NCBI GenBank assembly: GCA_964647255.1 | Contig: CAZYGI010000099.1 | Location: 1-11,940 of the forward strand | From: CAWJEL01 sp964647255 | Lineage (GTDB): Bacteria > Chloroflexota > Anaerolineae > CG2-30-64-16 | Direction: 5' to 3' | DNA length: 11,940 nt | Shown here: positions 1 to 8,755 of the stretch, piece after piece | How the letters are laid out: each line of letters starts with the position of its first letter | Numbering within the stretch: position 1 is the stretch's first letter | The notes under the pieces: model-generated | Seen by the model: the letters and a program-made list of their open reading frames with translations, nothing else | Told to the model about the DNA's origin: nothing | Databases searched by the model: none | Program-made: the position numbers and the translations under genes

Positions 1-301
1 TCGCTTCCTGCCAGACCACGTCGTAGCCCTTCTCCTTGAGCAGTTTCTCCATCAACACCTGCTCGCCCTTCCAGCGTTCGGTCGCAAAGTCGGAGAAGGA
101 GAGGCCGACCTTGATCTTCTCGCCGCCGGCGGCGGCAGGCGCGGCGGTCGGTTGGGCAACTTCCGGGGCCTTGGTCGGCTCAGCAGCCGCAGGCTGTGCG
201 GGCGCGGCGGTGGGTGCGGCGGGAGTGCACCCGGTCAGGGCAGTCGCGAGCATCATCAGTGCGACGCCGAGCATAACGAGACGCATCAGTTTGGTTCTCA
301 C
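1..301 (-). CDS. XylF-like sugar-binding lipoprotein, N-terminal part (runs off the window)
   Basis: This is the N-terminal 100 residues of a solute-binding lipoprotein of a sugar ABC transporter. I place the start at the GTG at 301-299, because AGGGAG lies 7 nt before it. An in-frame ATG at 286 is the alternative. Residues 1-25 form a lipoprotein signal peptide (Lys/Arg, then a Leu/Met/Ala core) ending in the lipobox ALTGC with Cys25. A long Pro/Ala/Thr linker follows. The mature domain begins near KIKVGLSFSDFATERWKGEQ, which resembles the first strand and the ligand-contacting Arg-Trp of xylose-binding proteins (XylF/ChvE type). It probably starts another transport operon whose remaining genes lie outside the window. 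It has its own promoter (456-484) and an operator-like palindrome at 526-541. The family is fairly sure; the sugar is not. Confidence 0.8.
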   Translation of the reverse strand, partial: MRTKLMRLVMLGVALMMLATALTGCTPAAPTAAPAQPAAAEPTKAPEVAQPTAAPAAAGGEKIKVGLSFSDFATERWKGEQVLMEKLLKEKGYDVVWQEA

Positions 302-455
302 GTGGATTCTCCCTTCTTCGGATGACGAATCGGTTGACTGAAGTTTGCGAGGAAAGCGCCCTCTGTTTGTCTTGCCACCTCCTTGTGTTCAGTAGACTGG
401 CATTCAACGACCTGCGCGGCGATGGGCGAAATCGCCGGATGAAGCAATTAGCAGG

Positions 456-484
456 AGTATAGCACGGTTTTGAGGCTTTGTGAC
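456..484 (-). promoter_or_regulatory. sigma70-type promoter of the xylF-like gene
   Basis: On the minus strand the -35 box GTCACA (484-479) and the -10 box TATACT (461-456) are 17 nt apart. The expected transcription start is near 449. The -35 is weak (4/6 to TTGACA), as at activator-dependent promoters. The -10 context GTGCTATACT is shared with the promoter at 5890-5918. Confidence 0.6.
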
Positions 485-525
485 CCCTTACAGACGGCGC
501 ATGGCCTCGGGTTTCCCTGATTTGT

Positions 526-541
526 GATAGGGGAAATCCCC
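526..541. promoter_or_regulatory. operator-like palindrome GATAGGGGAAATCCCC (copy 1)
   Basis: The core here is TAGGGGA-AA-TCCCCTA (528-543 with flanks), a near-perfect inverted repeat. The same 16 nt recur at 9879-9894. The T of TAGGGG lies 72 nt from the last base of the minus-strand -10 box (456), so the site centres near -85 of the predicted start. The identical sequence, orientation and spacing at the response regulator promoter suggest binding by a common transcription factor, plausibly that regulator. This is inference. Confidence 0.55.
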
Positions 542-566
542 TAACCCGGCGCCGGCGGCCACAAAG

Positions 567-605
567 CACCGACGCCGGCAGGGGAATTCCCTGCCGGCGT
601 CGGTG
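567..605 (-). terminator. 17-bp hairpin, end of the sugar transport operon
   Basis: CACCGACGCCGGCAGGG (567-583) pairs without mismatch with 589-605, around a 5-nt GAATT loop. It lies 60 nt after the stop codon of the permease gene and before the next promoter. No strong T-run follows on the minus strand (only GCTTTGT), so it is a factor-independent terminator of moderate quality or an RNA 3'-end stabiliser. Confidence 0.6.
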
Positions 606-619
606 TGAGCCTGCGTGTT

Positions 620-638
620 CCGCGATAGCCTATCGCGG
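620..638 (-). terminator. second hairpin directly after the permease gene
   Basis: CCGCGATAG and CTATCGCGG form a perfect 19-nt palindrome, with a usable stem of 7 bp and a 5-nt loop. It starts 27 nt past the permease stop and precedes the larger hairpin at 567-605. There is no T-run. It probably contributes to ending or protecting the transcript. Confidence 0.4.
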
Positions 639-664
639 TTCAGGCAAAGGTTTTCGGCGGGCCG

Positions 665-1891
665 CTACCGGCTTTGCCGCCGCGTAGTGACGTCGAAGAT
701 GACGGCCAGCACCAGCACCAGGCCGCGGATAACATACTGGAGGGAGGCATCGGTGTTCATGAGGTTCATGCCGCTGGTCAGGGACATGTAGACCAATGCG
801 CCGATGAGCGACCCCATGATCGTGCCGACGCCGCCGGCCGGCGACGCGCCGCCGATGAAGGCTGAGGCGATCGCGTCCAACTCAAAGCCGTTGCCTGCCG
901 TGGGCGTCGCGGAGCGCAGGCGAGCCGCAAACAAAACGCCGGCCAGGGCGGTGAGCAAGCCCATCGAGGCAAAGACGAACAGGGTAATACGCTTGACGTT
1001 GATGCCGCTCAACTGTGCGGCTTCGGGGTTGCCGCCGATGGCGTAGATGTGCCGACCCAGGACCGTCTGCATCGTCATGAACTGGTAAATCGCCACGACA
1101 ATCAGCATGATGACGGCCGTCCAGGAGAGGCCATTGTAGCCCGACAGCACCCAGGTGATCGCGCCGAGCACCACTGCGATAAAGACCAGCTTCAAGGTGA
1201 ACAAAGTTCCCGGCAGAACCTCAAAGCCGTAGGCCTGCTTGTTGCGGCGGCCGTTGATTTCGCTCACGATGTACAGAATGATGGCCGCCAGGCCAAGGAG
1301 CAGCGTCAGCTTGTGGACTCCCGGCAGGAACCCGCTGTTGGCAGGAAAGATGTCGGGAATGTAGCCGTTGCCGATCGCATTGAAGTTGTCATCGGCAATA
1401 ATAACCGTGCCTGAGCCGGCCAGGGTCAGGGACAACAGGCCGCGGTAGAACAACTGGCCGCCCAGGGTGGCGACAAAGGCGGGGATGTTCACCCATGCGA
1501 CCAGCAGGGCGGTGACGCCCCCGGCCACGACGCCGAGCGCCAAAGCCAGCAGGATCACGAGGTACCAGGGCAGGTGGTAAGACACCATGCCGATGGTCGC
1601 AATCGCCGCGAGGAAGCCCGACAGAAAGCCGACCGACAGGTCAATATGCCGGATGACGATGACGAGCGTCATGCCGGTTGCCATGACGGAGACGTAGCCC
1701 ATCTGGTTCAGCAGATTGGCGATGTTGCGGGGCGAGATGAAGAGACCCTTCGTCCGAACGGAGAAGAACAGCACAATTACGACCAGGGCGATATACATGC
1801 CGTAGTCGCGGGCGTTCGTCCGGACCATTTTCCCCAGACTTTGCAAGAACGCCGGCTTGGTCTGGACTTGTGCAGCCTGACGAGAAGTCAT
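665..1891 (-). CDS. xylH: sugar ABC transporter permease, XylH/GguB (MmsB) type
   Basis: This membrane subunit of a xylose or multiple-sugar ABC importer is 408 residues long, close to the usual XylH/GguB length and longer than RbsC. It is almost wholly hydrophobic, with about ten or more membrane segments starting near residue 31. The family motif HIDLSVG is at residues 82-88 (the preceding Gly is Arg here). The Pro-Ala-Phe-Val-Ala-Thr-Leu-Gly stretch is at 137-144. The EAA-like cytoplasmic loop that contacts the ATPase is GGNPEAAQLSGINV at 286-299. GGASPAGGVGT at 348-357 is also typical. AGGAGG lies 6 nt before the ATG. The gene is the last of the operon 4768-5753, 2020-4581, 665-1891 and is followed by two hairpins. 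The symbol follows family resemblance; the sugar is unproven. Confidence 0.88.
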   Translation of the reverse strand: MTSRQAAQVQTKPAFLQSLGKMVRTNARDYGMYIALVVIVLFFSVRTKGLFISPRNIANLLNQMGYVSVMATGMTLVIVIRHIDLSVGFLSGFLAAIATIGMVSYHLPWYLVILLALALGVVAGGVTALLVAWVNIPAFVATLGGQLFYRGLLSLTLAGSGTVIIADDNFNAIGNGYIPDIFPANSGFLPGVHKLTLLLGLAAIILYIVSEINGRRNKQAYGFEVLPGTLFTLKLVFIAVVLGAITWVLSGYNGLSWTAVIMLIVVAIYQFMTMQTVLGRHIYAIGGNPEAAQLSGINVKRITLFVFASMGLLTALAGVLFAARLRSATPTAGNGFELDAIASAFIGGASPAGGVGTIMGSLIGALVYMSLTSGMNLMNTDASLQYVIRGLVLVLAVIFDVTTRRQSR

Positions 1892-2019
1892 TGTAAGCCT
1901 CCTGGTGTCATGAACCCTGCAGGCAGGGAGGAATTCCGATAGTGCGATGCCGCGAGATGGCAGATGTTGGCGCTCATCTCATGAGTCACGATGGGAGACG
2001 AACACAAGCGGGCGCCCGG

Positions 2020-4581
<2,562 letters not shown>

Positions 4582-4634
4582 GGCGCTAACTCCTGACGAA
4601 GTGAAGCATGAGGGGGACCGATTCTGTCCCGATT

Positions 4635-4672
4635 CTCGGCGGCTGAGTCACGCAAGCGACTCAGCCGCCGAG
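4635..4672 (-). other. intercistronic hairpin (15-bp stem)
   Basis: CTCGGCGGCTGAGTC (4635-4649) pairs perfectly with 4658-4672 around an 8-nt loop, 53 nt before the ATPase start codon. No T-run follows. Placed between a binding-protein gene and the ATPase/permease genes, such a hairpin is likely to stabilise the upstream message or cut read-through, so that more binding protein is made than membrane components. Confidence 0.5.
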
Positions 4673-4705
4673 CGGCGTATGCAGGATACCCGTTTGGGTG
4701 GGGCA

Positions 4706-4757
4706 GCTTCTCCCGCTTCCGGCCTTCACTGGGGGAAGGATCGCAGAAGCGGGAGAA
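4706..4757 (-). other. second intercistronic hairpin (13-bp stem)
   Basis: CTTCTCCCGCTTC (4706-4718) pairs with GAAGCGGGAGAAG (4745-4757). The 26-nt loop between them can itself form a CCTT/AAGG stem. It lies 10 nt after the binding-protein stop codon (minus strand), where it could block 3' exonucleases or weaken read-through. Confidence 0.5.
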
Positions 4758-4767
4758 GGACGGTCTG

Positions 4768-5753
4768 TTATTGCAGGCCCTTGAAGTCGCTGGCCTGGTA
4801 GTAGCCGGAGTCAATCAAGGCGGCCTTGACGTTGTCCTTGGTGACGGTGACGATGGCGGACGGTTTGGCCGGCACATCGAGCTTGCCGTTGTTGTAGGTC
4901 GTCGTCTTCTCGGGGGTCTTGCCGGCGAGGAAGGCGTTGGCTGCGGCGACGGCGTCGGCCGCCAGGGTGCGGACGTCCTTGAAGACGGTCATGGACTGCT
5001 TGCCGTCAATGATGTACTGGACGGAAGCCTTCTCGGCGTCCTGGCCGGTGACGAAGTACTTCTTGACATCCTTGTCCGCTGCGAAAGCGTCGGCGATGGC
5101 GCGTGCGGTGCCGTCGTTGGGGGCGAGGATGTAGACCGTGCCCTTGTCGGCCGCGGCGGCCTGGGTCAGGTTGGCCTCGGCCAGGCTCTTGGCGGTGTTG
5201 AAGTCCCAGTTGGTGGTGGTCTGGCCGATGATCTTGGACTCCTCGTCGCGGGTCAGCGTGGCCTTGCCTTGCAGGGCGATGGCTTCGGAGGAGTTCTTGA
5301 TGACGAAGGTGCCGTCGGCGATCTTGGGCTGGATCTTCTCCCAGNNNNNNNNNNNNNNNNNNNNNNNNNNNNNNNNNNNNNNNNNNNNNNNNNNNNNNNN
5401 NNNNNNNNNNNNNNNNNNNNNNNNNNNNNNNNNNNNNNNNNTTTGATGCCCTGGCTGATCAAGGCCTCGACGTTGGCCTTTTCCTTGGCGCTGTCGCCCT
5501 GGCTGAACAGGGGGGTCCAGCCGGCTTTGACGAAGACGGCCTGGTCCTGCAGCCAACGCGGCTCATCCTTGGTCGGCAGCACAACGCCGACCGTGGTCTT
5601 GGTTGCTTCTCCGCCCCCGGCAGCGGGGGCCTGTGTGGCTTGGGCGACCGGCGCAGGTGTGGGCGTCGCGCCGCCGCCGCAAGCGATCACGGTCGTCGCA
5701 ATCATCATCAAAGTCACGGCGAGCATGACGAAACGCTTGAGATTAGAGTTCAT
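4768..5753 (-). CDS. XylF/ChvE-like sugar-binding lipoprotein, interrupted by an assembly gap
   Basis: This is the extracytoplasmic binding protein of the sugar importer. The ATG at 5753 follows AAGGAAGG at 5 nt. Residues 1-25 form a lipoprotein signal peptide with lipobox TVIAC (Cys25), followed by a Thr/Pro/Ala linker. The fold starts at VGVVLPTKDEPRW, continues through FSQGDSAKEKANVEALISQG and, past the gap, NNTNWD-like, APNDGTARAIAD and TGQDAE segments to the C-terminal LIDSGYYQASDFKGLQ. An N run at 5345-5441 replaces the conserved centre. By comparison with the paralogous domain in the ATPase about 89 residues (267 nt) are missing, but only 97 N are present and the two sides are in different frames. 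The break is therefore an assembly effect and not evidence of a pseudogene. The first helix is about six residues shorter than in the paralogue. The sugar is unproven. Confidence 0.85.
5345..5441. other. assembly gap (97 N) inside the binding-protein gene
   Basis: The run of N interrupts the sequence directly after codons for SQGIK and before the Trp of WEKIQPKIADG. Comparison with the paralogue implies a true length near 267 nt, so downstream coordinates are offset and the frame across the gap is wrong. Confidence 0.95.
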
Positions 5754-5889
5754 CTTTTCCTTCCTTTTTTGACATGGTTATCAGACAGAGATTCGTGAGG
5801 GATATAGATTAATCGTGTATCGGTCAGGTGCGCCTCCCTGTGTTTGCCCCGGGTCAAGTGGAAATTCCGGCTGGGGTAACAACGGGAAC

Positions 5890-5918
5890 AGTATAGCACC
5901 ACAGGGGAATTTTGTGAA
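5890..5918 (-). promoter_or_regulatory. sigma70-type promoter of the sugar transport operon
   Basis: On the minus strand the -35 box TTCACA (5918-5913) and the -10 box TATACT (5895-5890) are separated by 17 nt. Each is 5/6 to consensus. The expected start is near 5883, giving a leader of about 130 nt. The TGCTATACT context and the TCACA -35 core match the promoter at 456-484, so the two transport genes may share control. Confidence 0.65.
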
Positions 5919-6006
5919 GTCAAATTGAATGCCTGCTCAATTGCATCATCCCACGCCTGCCGCACCCCGGTCCCAATACATCCGGGCGTAGGCGCGGCGA
6001 GGATTC

Positions 6007-6060
6007 GTAGAAACGACTTCAATCGCTTCGTCCGGCGCCAACGACTGAAGTCGTTACTAC
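6007..6060. repeat. REP-like inverted repeat after the kinase gene
   Basis: GTAGAAACGACTTCA (6007-6021) is the inverse of TGAAGTCGTTACTAC (6046-6060) with 14 of 15 positions matching. The inner AACGACT/AGTCGTT (6040-6055) also forms a small hairpin. It lies 31 nt after the kinase stop codon. It may be a dispersed palindromic repeat that also serves as a transcript end. Only one copy is in the window, so its repetitive nature is a guess. Confidence 0.45.
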
Positions 6061-6090
6061 TAAACCCAGGCGGACTTCTGCCGACGCGAA

Positions 6091-7713
6091 TTAGGCTTCG
6101 GCATCCGGCCGCTCCACGCGGGGGTGGGGGATTTCCACCTGGATCAGTGCGCCGCCCTCGGGGCGATTCTGGAACCGGCAGCGTCCCCCCAGCAGCGCCA
6201 CGCGCTCGGTGATCCCCAACACACCGTAGTGTCTGTCGGCCGAGAGCCGTGCCAGATCGAAGTTGGGCGGGAGGCCGCAGCCGTCGTCGGCGATGGCGAG
6301 CATCAAGCGTCGCGGCGAGGTGTGCGCCAGGCTGATCTCCACCGTGCTGGCCGCGGCGTGCTTGCGCACGTTGTTCAGCCCTTCTTGCACGATGCGGAAG
6401 ATGGACAGCTCGGTGGATTCCGGCAGCCGGCCCAGGTTGGGGTCCAGATCGAGCTTGACCGCGATGCCCGTGCGCTTGCTCCACTCATAGGCGAACGACT
6501 GCAACGCCGAACCGAGCCCGAGGCTGTCAATGGTCGGCGGCCGCAGCGTGCCGCAGATGTGGCGGAGGTCGCCCACCAGCTCGCGCACGCTGCCGCGGAC
6601 GCCGCGCAGCTCGTCGCGCAGCGCCGGGCTGGCTGTCGGGCCGGCCTCGATCTCCTCCAGCCGATAGCCCACCCCCAGCAGGTCCTGGATCACCTGGTCA
6701 TGAATCTCCCGCGCCAACCGCTTGCGTTCCTGTTCGAGCTCGGTCAGGAGCCGGCGCTGGGCGTCCTGCAAGGCGATGTTGGCGCGGTCGAGGGCGTCTA
6801 TCTGCCCGGCCAACTGATCAATGAGCTGATGATTCACCCGATCATGGGTGTCCAGCTCGTGCTCCAGCAGCGATTGGCGCTGGTGCAACTTCTCGGCCTG
6901 CTCGCGGGCGCGGTAATAGCTGTCGAGCGCCCAGATGATCGGGGTGAGCTGTTGTTGATCGGCCGCGCCGACCATCGCGGCAAGGATCGCCTCGCGGTCG
7001 GTCGCGTCGGTGCGGTGCTCGGCGATCAGGCGGCCGTGCCGCAGCACCAGGATGCGATCCGTCACGGCCATCAGGTGGTCCACGTTGTCGCTGCCGAACA
7101 GAACCGCCGTCCCTTGCTGGCGCCATTCCTGGATCAACGCGAGGAGCCGCTGCTGGTAGGGATAGCTCAGCAGCAGGCCCGGCTCATCAATGATCACCAG
7201 CCGCGCCGGATGCGTCAGCGCCCGGGCAATCGCGATCAACTGGCGCTGTTCGCCCGAAAGATTGGCGACCCGCTCGCGCAGTGAGGTGTAGGGCATGCCC
7301 AATTGCGCGAGGATGCGCGCGGCCGCCTCATCCATGCGCCGGCGGTTTGGCACGCGCAACCAGCGGGTGGCGCGCTTCGGCCAGCCGATCTCGTTGCCCA
7401 AGAAGACGTTGCCGGTGATGTCCAGCCCGCCGGCCATTTCGGGCTGTTGGTGGATCACCTCGATCCCCAGCGTGCGCGCGCGGAAGGGCCAGGCGACGCG
7501 CTGACCGGCGAAGACCAGCTCGCCCGCGCTGGGCGAGTAGAGGCCGGCCAGCAGCAGAGAGAGCGCCGTCTTGCCGGCGCCGCTTTGTCCGGCCAGGCCC
7601 ACGATCTCGCCGGGGTAGATCTCCAGGCTCGCCTGGTCAATCAGCGATAGCATCCCGAAGCTGTAAGTGAGGTCGGTCGCTTTCAGCAGAGGGTCCATTG
7701 GCTGCTTCCTCAT
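6091..7713 (-). CDS. ABC ATPase fused to a HisKA_3-type sensor histidine kinase
   Basis: This 540-residue cytoplasmic protein (numbered from the ATG at 7713) starts with one sugar-importer-type ABC domain: Walker A GQSGAGKT 42-49, Q-loop HQQ near 88-90, signature LSGEQ 152-156, Walker B LVIIDEP 172-178. The H-loop His is Asp209, and the D-loop is unlike the family. A long charged helix, probably a coiled coil, spans about 260-335. The kinase follows: phospho-acceptor His338 in REIHDQVIQDLL, N-box QEGLNNVRKHA 443-453, G1 DDGCG 476-480, G2 GVLGI 497-501. No membrane segment is present, so input must come through the ABC domain. The ATG overlaps the permease stop as ATGA (translational coupling). 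Other possible starts are TTG 7728 and ATG 7698 (GAGGAA before it). One ABC domain per chain fits a kinase dimer sitting on a permease dimer. The stop is followed by a REP-like repeat. Confidence 0.88.
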   Translation of the reverse strand: MRKQPMDPLLKATDLTYSFGMLSLIDQASLEIYPGEIVGLAGQSGAGKTALSLLLAGLYSPSAGELVFAGQRVAWPFRARTLGIEVIHQQPEMAGGLDITGNVFLGNEIGWPKRATRWLRVPNRRRMDEAAARILAQLGMPYTSLRERVANLSGEQRQLIAIARALTHPARLVIIDEPGLLLSYPYQQRLLALIQEWRQQGTAVLFGSDNVDHLMAVTDRILVLRHGRLIAEHRTDATDREAILAAMVGAADQQQLTPIIWALDSYYRAREQAEKLHQRQSLLEHELDTHDRVNHQLIDQLAGQIDALDRANIALQDAQRRLLTELEQERKRLAREIHDQVIQDLLGVGYRLEEIEAGPTASPALRDELRGVRGSVRELVGDLRHICGTLRPPTIDSLGLGSALQSFAYEWSKRTGIAVKLDLDPNLGRLPESTELSIFRIVQEGLNNVRKHAAASTVEISLAHTSPRRLMLAIADDGCGLPPNFDLARLSADRHYGVLGITERVALLGGRCRFQNRPEGGALIQVEIPHPRVERPDAEA

Positions 7714-8726
7714 CGCCTCCGCCGCCAATAGTCCAGCAGGATGGACATCAGCATCATGGCGCCGAGGGCCGCCGTTTGCCAGTATGCCGGATAGCCCAGG
7801 AGGACCAGGCCGTTGTAGAGCATCTGGGTGATGGCCGCGCCCAGGAGCACGCCGATGACGCTGCCCACCCCGCCGAACAGGCTGGTTCCGCCGATGACCG
7901 CGGCGGCGACGACGTCCACCTCGTAGCCGATGGCCGAAGCCGGGGCTGCTACGCCAAGCCGCGCCACGATGATCAGGCCGCCGATGGCCGCCAGCAGTCC
8001 GGAGAGGGTGTAAACCAGCACCTTGAGCCGGACGACGTTGACCCCGCTGACCAGCAACGCTTTTTCACCGCTGATCATGGCGTAGATGTCGTTTCCGATC
8101 ACAGTATAGTTCAACAGCACCACCATCAACCCGGCGGTGCCGAGCGTGATCAGCAGGGGCAGCGGCAGCGACCACGCCCCGCACCCGACATCCGATTGCC
8201 CGATCCGCAGGAAGCTTTCGGGCAGGTTGGTGATGGACCAGCCTTGGGTCAGGCCGTAGGCAGCCCCGCGGGCGATGCTCATGGTGCCCAGCGTGACGAT
8301 GAAGGCCGGCAGCCGCACATGCGCGACCAGAATGCCGTTGATCCAGCCCACGCACACCCCGATCAGCAGTCCGGCGAGGATCGCGATCGGCACCGGGATG
8401 CCCAGTTGCATGAAGCGCGCGGCCACCAGTCCGACCAGCGCCATCGTGGCGCCCACAGACAGGTCTATGCCGCCGATGATGATCACCATGCTCTGCCCGA
8501 AGGAGGCGATGGCGAGCCAGGAGAAGTTCCGCGAGACGCTCGCCAGATTGGTGCGCGTCAGAAAGGTGTCGGTTCTGAGGCTGAGGAAGACGAGGACTGT
8601 GACGAACAGAAACAGGACGACAAACACCTGGCGGTTGAAGAGATCCCGCCAGACGTGCCGCGCCGCCGCGGCACGGGGAAATGCCCCAGGCGGCGGTGGC
8701 TCCCCCATAGACTTATCTTCCGTCAC
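7710..8726 (-). CDS. RbsC-type sugar ABC transporter permease
   Basis: This 338-residue membrane protein of the ribose/galactose-type permease family starts with a GTG at 8726 (AGGA 7 nt upstream). It has a polar N-tail and about eight to ten hydrophobic segments. The family motif GGIDLSVG is at 85-92, with WINGILVAHVRLPAFIVTLG at 128-147 and GGTSLFGGVGSVIGVLLGA at 279-297. The ATPase-contact (EAA-like) loop reads ISGEKALLVSGVNV at 218-231, where relatives usually have GGN-EAARLSGI. The gene lies 29 nt after the response regulator stop and overlaps the ABC-kinase start by four bases. No ordinary ATPase gene accompanies it, so its ATPase partner is probably the ABC-kinase. It is either a sugar importer that signals or a sensor derived from one. 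The substrate is unknown. Confidence 0.85.
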   Translation of the reverse strand: MTEDKSMGEPPPPGAFPRAAAARHVWRDLFNRQVFVVLFLFVTVLVFLSLRTDTFLTRTNLASVSRNFSWLAIASFGQSMVIIIGGIDLSVGATMALVGLVAARFMQLGIPVPIAILAGLLIGVCVGWINGILVAHVRLPAFIVTLGTMSIARGAAYGLTQGWSITNLPESFLRIGQSDVGCGAWSLPLPLLITLGTAGLMVVLLNYTVIGNDIYAMISGEKALLVSGVNVVRLKVLVYTLSGLLAAIGGLIIVARLGVAAPASAIGYEVDVVAAAVIGGTSLFGGVGSVIGVLLGAAITQMLYNGLVLLGYPAYWQTAALGAMMLMSILLDYWRRRR

Positions 8727-8755
8727 CGGGCGTTCCTTTTGCCATGCAGGCTTGC

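Larger units (their letters stand above)
302..664. other. intergenic region between permease gene and xylF-like gene
   Basis: These 363 bases hold no credible gene. Reading on the minus strand they contain two tandem hairpins just after the permease stop (620-638 and 567-605), an operator-like palindrome (526-541), a sigma70-type promoter (456-484) and a leader of about 148 nt before the GTG of the xylF-like gene. I see no clear riboswitch in the leader. Confidence 0.7.
5754..6090. other. intergenic region between kinase gene and binding-protein gene
   Basis: These 337 bases hold no gene. In minus-strand order they contain a REP-like inverted repeat (6007-6060) after the kinase stop, a promoter (5890-5918) and a leader of about 130 nt. 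An imperfect CACA-N9-TGTG inverted repeat (5900-5916, containing AGGGGAATTTT) sits within the promoter spacer and could be a repressor site. I see no riboswitch that I can name. Confidence 0.6.

Noticed and set aside
180..569. Minus-strand frame across the promoter region of the xylF-like gene
   Set aside because: It overlaps the signal peptide region out of frame, is very rich in Arg, and covers a promoter and operator; not a gene.
5754..5883. Possible riboswitch in the leader of the sugar transport operon
   Set aside because: I found no conserved riboswitch core and no clear terminator/antiterminator pair; leader length alone is not evidence.
6127..6136. Third copy of the operator core (GGGGATTTCC) within the kinase gene
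   Set aside because: Only a half match and inside coding sequence for VEIPHP near the C-terminus; most likely chance.
6124..7284. Long plus-strand reading frame opposite the ABC-kinase
   Set aside because: It is the antisense of a well-supported gene; the composition is rich in Arg, Gln, His and Ala as expected from GC-rich complement, with no recognisable domain.
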